A DNA stretch of 6,823 bases, taken from NCBI GenBank assembly GCA_030696545.1, contig JAUYSA010000449.1:1-6823 (forward strand), given 5' to 3'. The translations under genes were made by a program, and so were the position numbers. The DNA is from Hyphomonadaceae bacterium. Lineage in GTDB: Bacteria > Pseudomonadota > Alphaproteobacteria > Caulobacterales > Hyphomonadaceae. The notes below the pieces were generated by a model. The model was not told the origin of the DNA and ran no database searches. It was given only the letters and a program-made list of their open reading frames with translations. Shown in pieces: positions 1-5,677 of the stretch. Position 1 is the first letter of the stretch. The number at the start of each line of letters is the position of its first letter.

Positions 1-272
1 TCGACCCGCCCCAGCTGATCCGTATCACCATGGCCGAAGTGCCCGATGGTCCTCCACGAAAATTCTCATGGCGCCGTCGCGAATATCACGTTGCGCGCGC
101 CGAAGGCCCCGAGCGTATCGCTCCCGAATGGTGGCTGAAGCCGGATGCCCTCACGCGCGACTATTACCGCATCGAAGACTCCGAAGGCCGCCGCTTCTGG
201 CTCTTCCGCGCCGGCCTCTACAGCAGGGAAACGCCACAACCCGACTGGTTCATGCACGGGGTATTTGCATGA
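1..272 (+). CDS. imuB: ImuB C-terminal fragment (Y-family polymerase-like mutasome protein), 5' end outside window
   Basis: This is the last ~90 codons of a gene that enters from the left. The frame is open from base 3 and ends at TGA 270-272. The visible tail reads through PPQLIRITMAEVPDG and then a basic stretch (KFSWRRREYHVARAEGPERI), followed by WW, RDYYRIED, GRRFWLFRAGLY and a final WFMHGVFA. This tail is typical of the C-terminus of alphaproteobacterial ImuB. From family knowledge, ImuB is a Y-family polymerase homologue without catalytic residues that bridges the beta clamp, ImuA and DnaE2 in SOS-induced translesion synthesis. The catalytic-fold part and the clamp motif lie outside the window. 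The ATG at 30 is an internal methionine, since the frame continues upstream without a stop. The stop overlaps the dnaE2 start (ATGA, 269-272), so the two are almost certainly cotranscribed and translationally coupled. Confidence 0.88.
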   Translation, partial: DPPQLIRITMAEVPDGPPRKFSWRRREYHVARAEGPERIAPEWWLKPDALTRDYYRIEDSEGRRFWLFRAGLYSRETPQPDWFMHGVFA

Positions 273-3200
273 GGGAGCGTTATCAGAGCAGCAATGTAGT
301 GGCTTTTGCTGCGAGGGAAAAAGCGTCGTCGCAGTGCGCTGCTGCTTATGCGGAACTGGTGGCAGCTACAAATTTCTCTTTCCTGCGTGGCGCGTCGTCG
401 GGTCAGGACATGGTGCTTCAGGCGCTACGTCTGGGTCATACGGGACTCGGGGTTGCTGATCGCAACACACTTGCCGGTGTAGTGCGTGCTTGGGCCGCGC
501 TAAAACGTTTGCGCGAAGACGGGCTCCCGGCTCCTACAAAAGTAAGAGACGGCGGTTCCCCCGGTGAGATCAGTTGGAGCGAGCATCCTGGGGAACAGGA
601 ACTGAAACAGAGCCAGCCGCAGCTGCAACAGCAGGCAAAGGATTTCAGGCTTGTTGTCGGCGCAAGACTGGTTTTCACGGACGGCTCGCCCGACATTATC
701 GCCTATCCTGCCAATCGCGCGGGTTGGGGGGATCTCTGTCGCATTCTCACCAAAGGCAATCTCCGGCCGCAGCCTGATGCGAAAAGAGCGACAAAGGGCG
801 AGTGTCTTCTCGAACTCGATGATCTTCTTGGCCGCTCTAACGATCTGCTGCTGATCGTTATGCCAGGCGAAGATCTCGAAGGGCTGGCCGATATGCTGCT
901 GCGCATAAAGCTGAAGGCGACGATGTGGCTTGGCGCCACGATGCATCGTCGCGGCGCTGATGCACGCCGTATAGCCAAGCTGAAACGCGTAGCTGCCCAG
1001 GCGGGGGTTTCGTTCATAGCGACCAACGATGTTTTATACGACAAGCCCGATCAACGCAGTCTGCAGGACATGATGACCTGTATTCGCGAGGGTGTAAAAA
1101 TCGAGGACGCCGGGCGTCTGCTAGAGTCAAATGCCGAGCGTCATCTGAAGGGTGCTCAGGAGATGGCGCGGCTTTTCAGGCATGCGCCTGAAGCGATCGA
1201 ACAGACGCAAGTGCTGCTACAGCTGATCGATTTCGATCTGAAGCAGCTGCAATACGAGTACCCGCCAGAGCCAGTGCCGCCCGGCTGGAACGATCAGGAT
1301 TATCTCGAGAATCGTGTGTGGTTCTTTGCAGGCGTGAAATACAATTGGCGCATTCCAAAAAAGGTGAAGCGGCTTCTGCGTAAGGAGCTCCAGTTTATCC
1401 GCAAGCGCGGGATGGCGCAGTATTTTCTCACTATCTTCGATACCGTGCGAGTCGCGGAAAACATGGGAATTCTCTGCCAGGGTCGTGGGTCAGCTGCCAA
1501 TTCTGCCGTGTGTTATGTGATGGGAATCACGTCGGTGAACCCGGCCACTTTTGATGTGCTGTTCGAGCGTTTTCTGTCAGCAGATCGTGGTCATGAACCA
1601 CCCGATATCGACGTCGATTTCGAGCACGAACGGCGTGAGGAGGTCATTCAGCACATCTACAACCGTTATGGCCGTGAGCGGGCAGGCATTGCGGCGACCG
1701 TCATCCATTATCGCCCCCGCAGCGCCATGCGTGAAGTCGGCAAGGTGCTGGGCCTGACTGATGATGTGACAGCAAGACTATCAGGGCTTGTCTGGGGAAG
1801 TTGGGGTGAGGGGCTGCGAAGGACCCAGTTGCAACAAGCGGGACTCGATCTGGATAACCCTGTGCTTCATTCTGCGCTGGGGTTTGCCAATCGTCTTCTG
1901 GGATTTCCCCGCCACCTCTCTCAGCATGTTGGGGGATTTGTTCTTACCAGCGGCCGTCTGGATGAGCTTGTTCCTATCGGCAACGCCGCAATGGATGATC
2001 GCACATTCATTGAATGGGACAAGGATGACATTGATGAACTGCGCCTGCTGAAGGTCGATGTCCTCGCTCTTGGGATGCTGACGTGCATACGCAAGGCGCG
2101 AAATCTCATCCATCAGCATGGTGGAAAGAGATACGGACTCGCTGACTTTCCTCCTGAGGATCCGGCTGTTTACGATATGCTGTGCAGAGGGGATTCCCTG
2201 GGCGTATTTCAGGTCGAGAGCCGCGCGCAGATGAACATGCTGCCGCGGATGAAGCCGCGCATGATGTACGACCTTGTGGTTGAGGTCGCGATTGTTCGCC
2301 CCGGACCTATCCAGGGCAACATGGTCCATCCCTATCTCAAGCGGCGAAATAACGAAGAGAAGGTCGTCTATCCCGCTCCCTCGCCAGAGCATGGTCCGCC
2401 CGACGAGTTGTACAATGTTCTCAACAAGACAAAGGGCGTGCCCCTTTTTCAGGAACAGGCCATGCGGCTTGCAATGGTGGCTGCGAAGTTCACGAGCAAG
2501 GAGGCGAATGGCCTGCGCAAGGCGATGGCGACTTTCCGTAACGTAGGCACCATCGGTCAGTTCGAAGATCTGATGGTGAAGCGTATGATCGCGCGAGGCT
2601 ATGATGCCAAATTCGCGGAAAACTGTTTCGCGCAGATCAAGGGGTTCGGCTCATACGGCTTTCCGGAAAGCCATGCGGCTGCCTTCTCGCAGCTGGTTTA
2701 CGTGTCCTCGTGGATCAAGAAATATCACCCGGCTGCTTTCGCGGCTGCTTTGCTTAACTCGCAGCCGATGGGTTTCTATGCGCCGGCGCAGATCGTGCGT
2801 GATGCGCAGGAGCATGGAACGGAGATACGTCCCGTGGATGTCAATTTCAGTCACTACGACAACTCGCTTGAACGCCGGGATGATGGGGCGATGGCGATGC
2901 GCATTGGATTTCGCCAGCTTGATGGTGTGAAGGAGAACGAGGCGAATGCGTTGGTCGCGCGTCGTGGCCCCGGCTATGCCAGCGTATCTGACATGCGCGA
3001 GCGCGGACGGGTTTCGTCGCCTTTCCTGCGCAAGCTTGCGGATGCGGATGCTTTCCAGTCGCTGCAGCAGGATCGGCGGCAGGCATTGTGGGAAGTTCGG
3101 CGGTTGCCGGATGATCACATGCTTCCATTGTTTGCGGCGGCAGCCGTTCAGGAGTTGGGCGATGAACCTGATGCGGATCTGCCGCCTATGCCGCTCGGTG

Positions 3201-3748
3201 AGCATGTGACTGCGGATTACCAGACGGCTCGTCTTTCCCTGAAGTCCCATCCCATGCAGGTCCTGCGGGCGATGTTTGAGCAGGAAGGAATTCTCACATG
3301 CGCCGAGACTTCGGCAGCGCGGAATGGTCAACGCGTGCGCACGGCCGGCATCGTGCTGGTGCGGCAGCGGCCGGGTGAGGGCAAGGCGATCTTCATCACG
3401 CTTGAGGATGAGACCGGCATCTCGAACGTGCTGTTGTGGGCGCGGGATTTCGAGAAGTTTCGAGCACAGACGATGGGTGCGCGGCTGATGCTGGTGGAAG
3501 GGCGGGTCCAGCGTAGCAAGGAGGGCGTGACCCACCTGATGGGCTCGCGGGTGATCGATCGCACGGCGGAGCTGGAGCGTTTGTCAGAGGACTACCAGCC
3601 GATCGAGCCAGAGCTGACGCGCGCTGACGAGGTGAAGCATCCGCAGTATCCGCGCAGCATGGGCAACCAGCCTCAAGGCGCTCAGCCGGGAATGCAGCGT
3701 CATCCCCGGAATGTGCGCGTGCTGCCGAAATCACGCGACTTCCACTAG
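269..3748 (+). CDS. dnaE2: Error-prone DNA polymerase DnaE2 (ImuC), C-family alpha subunit
   Basis: Complete gene of 1159 residues, acting in SOS translesion synthesis with ImuA/ImuB. The start at 269 is chosen because the ATG overlaps the imuB stop, and the protein reaches the family start (YAEL.. at residue 27) soon after; the in-frame extension back to 68 lies inside imuB. Domains in order: PHP-like domain ~27-270 (NFSFLRGAS at 35-43); polymerase core with QGRGSA at 404-409; palm aspartates in PDIDVDF (D448, D450) and KVDVLALG (D597), matching the three catalytic Asp of C-family polymerases; a family block GFGSYGFPESHA at 792-803; helix-hairpin-helix-like region ~910-945; OB fold ~1022-1090; and the DnaE2-type tail RHPRNVRVLPKSRDFH. 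PHP metal ligands appear lost. Residues ~86-124 form a Q-rich insertion, and the protein is ~70 residues longer than the ~1080-1090 I recall as usual. Hand-counted G+C is ~50-58% over much of the 5' two-thirds and mostly 58-67% near the 3' end. A weak GGGG at 258-261 may serve as Shine-Dalgarno, aided by coupling to imuB. Confidence 0.97.
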   Translation: MRERYQSSNVVAFAAREKASSQCAAAYAELVAATNFSFLRGASSGQDMVLQALRLGHTGLGVADRNTLAGVVRAWAALKRLREDGLPAPTKVRDGGSPGEISWSEHPGEQELKQSQPQLQQQAKDFRLVVGARLVFTDGSPDIIAYPANRAGWGDLCRILTKGNLRPQPDAKRATKGECLLELDDLLGRSNDLLLIVMPGEDLEGLADMLLRIKLKATMWLGATMHRRGADARRIAKLKRVAAQAGVSFIATNDVLYDKPDQRSLQDMMTCIREGVKIEDAGRLLESNAERHLKGAQEMARLFRHAPEAIEQTQVLLQLIDFDLKQLQYEYPPEPVPPGWNDQDYLENRVWFFAGVKYNWRIPKKVKRLLRKELQFIRKRGMAQYFLTIFDTVRVAENMGILCQGRGSAANSAVCYVMGITSVNPATFDVLFERFLSADRGHEPPDIDVDFEHERREEVIQHIYNRYGRERAGIAATVIHYRPRSAMREVGKVLGLTDDVTARLSGLVWGSWGEGLRRTQLQQAGLDLDNPVLHSALGFANRLLGFPRHLSQHVGGFVLTSGRLDELVPIGNAAMDDRTFIEWDKDDIDELRLLKVDVLALGMLTCIRKARNLIHQHGGKRYGLADFPPEDPAVYDMLCRGDSLGVFQVESRAQMNMLPRMKPRMMYDLVVEVAIVRPGPIQGNMVHPYLKRRNNEEKVVYPAPSPEHGPPDELYNVLNKTKGVPLFQEQAMRLAMVAAKFTSKEANGLRKAMATFRNVGTIGQFEDLMVKRMIARGYDAKFAENCFAQIKGFGSYGFPESHAAAFSQLVYVSSWIKKYHPAAFAAALLNSQPMGFYAPAQIVRDAQEHGTEIRPVDVNFSHYDNSLERRDDGAMAMRIGFRQLDGVKENEANALVARRGPGYASVSDMRERGRVSSPFLRKLADADAFQSLQQDRRQALWEVRRLPDDHMLPLFAAAAVQELGDEPDADLPPMPLGEHVTADYQTARLSLKSHPMQVLRAMFEQEGILTCAETSAARNGQRVRTAGIVLVRQRPGEGKAIFITLEDETGISNVLLWARDFEKFRAQTMGARLMLVEGRVQRSKEGVTHLMGSRVIDRTAELERLSEDYQPIEPELTRADEVKHPQYPRSMGNQPQGAQPGMQRHPRNVRVLPKSRDFH

Positions 3749-3752
3749 GGTT

Positions 3753-3781
3753 CAGCAAGCGGCGCCTGCAAATGCTTGCTG
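3753..3781 (+). terminator. Hairpin just after dnaE2, possible transcription end
   Basis: A perfect 8-bp inverted repeat, CAGCAAGC (3753-3760) and GCTTGCTG (3774-3781), with a 13-base loop begins 5 bases after the dnaE2 stop. Its position suits a terminator or 3'-end stabiliser. No run of T follows it (TAATCAGCG comes next), so it is not a classical intrinsic terminator. The assignment is inference from position and symmetry. Confidence 0.35.
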
Positions 3782-3849
3782 TAATCAGCGAGAGACATCG
3801 CGCGCGGTGTCAAACATCTCACGTCAACGTCGAACTGGCCGGACAACGG

Positions 3850-3879
3850 CGCCCCCCCAGTCCCCCCGGGGTGGGGGCG
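3850..3879. terminator. Very G+C-rich hairpin between convergent dnaE2 and fliE
   Basis: CGCCCCC at 3850-3856 pairs with GGGGGCG at 3873-3879. The intervening bases contain CCCCCC and GGGG, which can also pair, so several registers are possible. It lies in the 259-base gap between two convergent genes, where a bidirectional terminator is expected. Neither side has a T run. Its role is not proven; it could equally be a degraded palindromic repeat. Confidence 0.3.
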
Positions 3880-4007
3880 TGGGCCAAGCCTGTGCCGCGC
3901 GTTGGCAGTAGCGATCCCGACTTGGCGTCGGCCGCGTTTCACTTCAAGCGTTCTGCCCAGATCAGAGTCAGAAATTGCAGGCGATCTCGGCCAGGCACCT
4001 AAGCGCC

Positions 4008-4322
4008 CTAGATCGGCATACGCATGATTTCCTGGTACGCCTTGATCACTTCGTCACGCACCGCGATCACGGTTTCCATCGTCGCTTCGGCGGCGGCGAC
4101 GGCGGTAACGACGTCGACCAGATCGCCGCGGCCCATGGCGGCGTTTGTGACGGCTGTTTCAGCTGCGTTTCCGGCGCTGCTGAGCGAGCCAACGGCTGTG
4201 TTGAGGATGTCGCCGAAGCCAGCGCCGGATATGCCGCCGGATTCCTTGCCGCCCGCCATTCCGCCGAGCGTCTGGGCGACGCCGCCATAGGCCTTGACCG
4301 CTGAAAGACCGAGATCAGACAT
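4008..4322 (-). CDS. fliE: Flagellar hook-basal body protein FliE (MS ring/rod junction)
   Basis: A 104-residue protein, the normal FliE size. The N-terminal half is rich in Gly, Ala and Ser and probably flexible. The C-terminal half is helical and carries the family features: GDLVDVVTAVAAAEATMETVIAVRDEV and the near-invariant ending AYQEIMRMPI. From family knowledge, FliE is exported early, sits between the FliF MS ring and the FlgB rod subunit, and links the export gate to the rod. It is the last gene of flgB-flgC-fliE: its ATG is 10 bases after the flgC stop, and an AGGGG 7 bases upstream overlaps that stop, so translation is likely coupled. No further gene follows on this strand, because dnaE2 converges from the other side. 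There is no signal peptide, as expected for a type III export substrate. Confidence 0.95.
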   Translation of the reverse strand: MSDLGLSAVKAYGGVAQTLGGMAGGKESGGISGAGFGDILNTAVGSLSSAGNAAETAVTNAAMGRGDLVDVVTAVAAAEATMETVIAVRDEVIKAYQEIMRMPI

Positions 4323-4332
4323 CTAGCTACCC

Positions 4333-4749
4333 CTACGCTTTCAGCAGCGAGACAACGCCGAGCATCATCGCGCGGCTCGACTCGATCACGTTGAGGTTGG
4401 CCTCATAGGCGCGCTGCGCTTCGCGAAGGTCCGCCATTTCGATGAGGGTGGAGACGTTTGAAGTCTTGACGTAGCCCCGTGCGTCGGCGGCGGGATGGGA
4501 CGGATCGTACTTCTCCTGGAAAGGCGATTTGTCTTCGCGCGAGCCCGTGACCTTCACCGTGTCGGCGCCGATTTCGCGGTCGTAATAGGTGCGAAAGACG
4601 GGAGCCTTGCGGCGGTATGGGTCGCCGCCGGGCGTTGCCGCCGTGGTGTCTGCGTTCGCGAGGTTCTCGGCCGAGATGCGGATGCGCACGGTCTGCGCGC
4701 GCAGGCCCGTTGCGGCCGCGCCCATGGCGGACATGAGGTCTGATGACAT
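4333..4749 (-). CDS. flgC: Flagellar proximal rod protein FlgC
   Basis: A 138-residue protein, the usual FlgC length. Residues ~1-34 form the N-terminal rod helix with the motif ISAENLANADTT (25-36), the alphaproteobacterial form of the rod/hook family signature. TPGGDPYRRK follows at 39-48. The C-terminal helix (92-138) starts with GYVKTSNVSTLIEM and contains EAQRAYEANLNVIESSRAMM, characteristic of rod proteins. FlgC polymerises with FlgB and FlgF in the proximal rod across the periplasm, after export through the flagellar type III apparatus. The start is supported by a good Shine-Dalgarno, AGGAG (complement of 4756-4760), 6 bases before the ATG. The gene lies 23 bases after flgB and 10 before fliE, so it is the middle gene of a three-gene operon. 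Confidence 0.96.
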   Translation of the reverse strand: MSSDLMSAMGAAATGLRAQTVRIRISAENLANADTTAATPGGDPYRRKAPVFRTYYDREIGADTVKVTGSREDKSPFQEKYDPSHPAADARGYVKTSNVSTLIEMADLREAQRAYEANLNVIESSRAMMLGVVSLLKA

Positions 4750-4772
4750 GCGTATCTCCTACAGGCTTCAGC

Positions 4773-5213
4773 TCACCGACCAGGTGCGCGCGAAGCCATC
4801 CGCAGCAGGCCCAGACTCTTCTGGTACAGGCCAACCATGGTCTCGAAATCCATTCGGGTTTCGGCGATCTTCATCATCTGCTCCTCGACCACGACGGCAT
4901 TGCCGTCGAGCGTGGTTTCGGAGTCGGGCGATTTCGTTGTGGCCATCTGCGCGCCGCCGCCGGATGCGGCAGGGGACATGTGGCCGGCCTGGGTTGCGAC
5001 CATCGCGGTGCGCGCCGGGCCCGCTGCGCCGGAGCCTTTCCCGCCCATGCGCTGCAAGGTCGCAGAGAAGGCTTCCTGGTTGATGTCGCTCGGCACATAG
5101 CCGGGGGTCGACACGTTGGCGACGTTCTGCGCGATGACTTTCTGGCGTTCGCCCAGCATTTGCAGGCGCGCCTTCATCAGCGAGAAGACCGACATCTGGG
5201 TAGGATCCGCCAT
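4773..5213 (-). CDS. flgB: Flagellar proximal rod protein FlgB
   Basis: A 146-residue rod subunit. The N-terminal helix carries MSVFSLMKARLQMLGERQKVIAQNVANVSTPGYVPSD, with the rod signature N30-V-A-N-V-S-T-P-G-Y39. The middle (~50-100) is Gly/Ala-rich and poorly conserved. The C-terminal helix contains VVVEEQMMKIAETRMDFETMVGLYQKSLGLLRMA, as in other FlgB proteins. FlgB is the first rod protein above FliE. I kept the ATG at 5213: AAAGG lies ~11 bases upstream (complement of ~5225-5229), a little far. The Met at residue 7 (start ending 5195) is a plausible alternative that would remove MADPTQ. This is the first gene of the flgB-flgC-fliE operon, and its promoter is shared with divergent fliO. 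A perfect CtrA-like box ends 41 bases before this ATG. Confidence 0.94.
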   Translation of the reverse strand: MADPTQMSVFSLMKARLQMLGERQKVIAQNVANVSTPGYVPSDINQEAFSATLQRMGGKGSGAAGPARTAMVATQAGHMSPAASGGGAQMATTKSPDSETTLDGNAVVVEEQMMKIAETRMDFETMVGLYQKSLGLLRMASRAPGR

Positions 5214-5254
5214 GGGAATCGCCGCCTTTCACTAGGCAGATTTGACCTGTTTGA

Positions 5255-5269
5255 TTAAGGCCCCCTTAA
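5255..5269. promoter_or_regulatory. Perfect CtrA-type box TTAA-N7-TTAA in the flgB/fliO divergent promoter
   Basis: TTAA (5255-5258), seven bases GGCCCCC, TTAA (5266-5269) match the core consensus bound by the cell-cycle regulator CtrA in alphaproteobacteria. The core is palindromic, so it reads on both strands. It lies 41 bases upstream of the flgB ATG, where a box overlapping a -35 region would be expected. In Caulobacter, early flagellar operons are CtrA targets (established). Binding here is inferred from sequence alone. Confidence 0.75.
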
Positions 5270-5285
5270 AATCGTGACGGGCTCG

Positions 5286-5300
5286 TTAACACTCCGTTTA
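5286..5300. promoter_or_regulatory. Degenerate CtrA-like box TTAA-N7-TTTA
   Basis: TTAA (5286-5289), then CACTCCG, then TTTA (5297-5300) followed by CC: one mismatch from TTAA-N7-TTAA. Its centre is 31 bases from that of the perfect box, near three helical turns, so both would sit on a similar DNA face. This could be a lower-affinity second site. Support is limited to sequence similarity and context. Confidence 0.45.
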
Positions 5301-5306
5301 CCGGCA

Positions 5307-5321
5307 TTTCCGATGGATTAA
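5307..5321 (+). promoter_or_regulatory. Possible third CtrA half-site pair before fliO
   Basis: TTTC (5307-5310), seven bases CGATGGA, TTAA (5318-5321) followed by CC. The right half is a full TTAACC half-site, while the left half has two differences from TTAA. Its centre is 21 bases from the second box, two helical turns. It ends 41 bases before the fliO ATG at 5363, the same distance that separates the perfect box from the flgB ATG. It is a weak match on its own; the spacing is what makes it worth listing. Confidence 0.35.
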
Positions 5322-5362
5322 CCAAGAAACCGGCCCGAATGGCCGCAGCTTGGCGTCCGAAC

Positions 5363-5677
5363 ATGGACCTGCTCTCGATTCTCAAGGCCATTGCCGCCCT
5401 GGCGTTCGTGCTGGGACTGCTGCTCGGCGGCACGTGGCTGCTGCGCAAGTATGGCAGCCGGATCGGGCTGAAGGCCGGCGCCGTTTCAACCGATCTCAAG
5501 GTGACGGAGTGGCGCTCGCTCGACATGCGGCGCAAGCTTGCCGTGGTGCGCTGGGGCGAGCGCGAACATCTGATCTGCCTCGCGCCGACGGGCGACACGC
5601 TGATCGCCACGCGCGATGCGCCGCCAGCGTTCAAGCCGATTGCGCCGGACCAGCCGAAAGACGGATCAGGCCAATGA
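5363..5677 (+). CDS. fliO: Flagellar export protein FliO
   Basis: A 104-residue small membrane protein. It begins MDLLSILKAIAAL, has one membrane segment at ~6-27 (AIAALAFVLGLLLGGTWLL), then basic residues (RKYGSR) at the cytoplasmic face, then the FliO-type domain with TDLKVTEWRSLDMRRKLAVVRWGEREHLICLAPTGDTLIA. FliO helps assemble or stabilise FliP in the flagellar type III export gate. An in-frame ATG at 5339 would add eight residues (MAAAWRPN). I prefer 5363 because the membrane helix then starts at the usual distance from the N-terminus, but neither start has a clear Shine-Dalgarno, so this is uncertain. The stop overlaps the fliP start (ATGA 5674-5677), so the two are coupled. The identification rests on size, topology, the domain pattern and the fliP neighbour; FliO is a poorly conserved family. 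Confidence 0.85.
   Translation: MDLLSILKAIAALAFVLGLLLGGTWLLRKYGSRIGLKAGAVSTDLKVTEWRSLDMRRKLAVVRWGEREHLICLAPTGDTLIATRDAPPAFKPIAPDQPKDGSGQ

Larger units (their letters stand above)
3749..4007. other. Convergent intergenic gap between dnaE2 and fliE
   Basis: This stretch separates the ends of two convergent units. Apart from the two hairpins noted separately, I see no RNA gene and no believable coding region. The short open frames here have compositionally biased, Arg/Pro-rich translations, no good ribosome site and no recognisable family. Confidence 0.6.

Noticed and set aside
68..268. In-frame upstream extension of dnaE2 to an ATG at 68
   Set aside because: It lies wholly inside the imuB coding end, its residues are Arg/Pro-rich shadow sequence, and the ATG at 269 overlapping the imuB stop is the normal arrangement.
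30..272. A separate 80-residue gene starting at the ATG at 30
   Set aside because: The frame is open from base 3 and the translation upstream (PPQLIRIT) continues the ImuB family sequence; this is a partial gene, not a small one.
1..3748. Functional link between the mutasome genes and the flagellar genes
   Set aside because: The two units are convergent with separate ends and no shared promoter; neighbourhood alone does not support a joint system.
3745..3942. Minus-strand 65-codon frame between dnaE2 and fliE
   Set aside because: It crosses the C/G hairpin block and overlaps the dnaE2 stop, with no recognisable domain and no supporting context.
5350..5673. N-terminal extension of fliP back to 5350
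   Set aside because: It would lie entirely over fliO in another frame; the ATG at 5674 gives the normal FliP signal peptide and an ATGA overlap with fliO.
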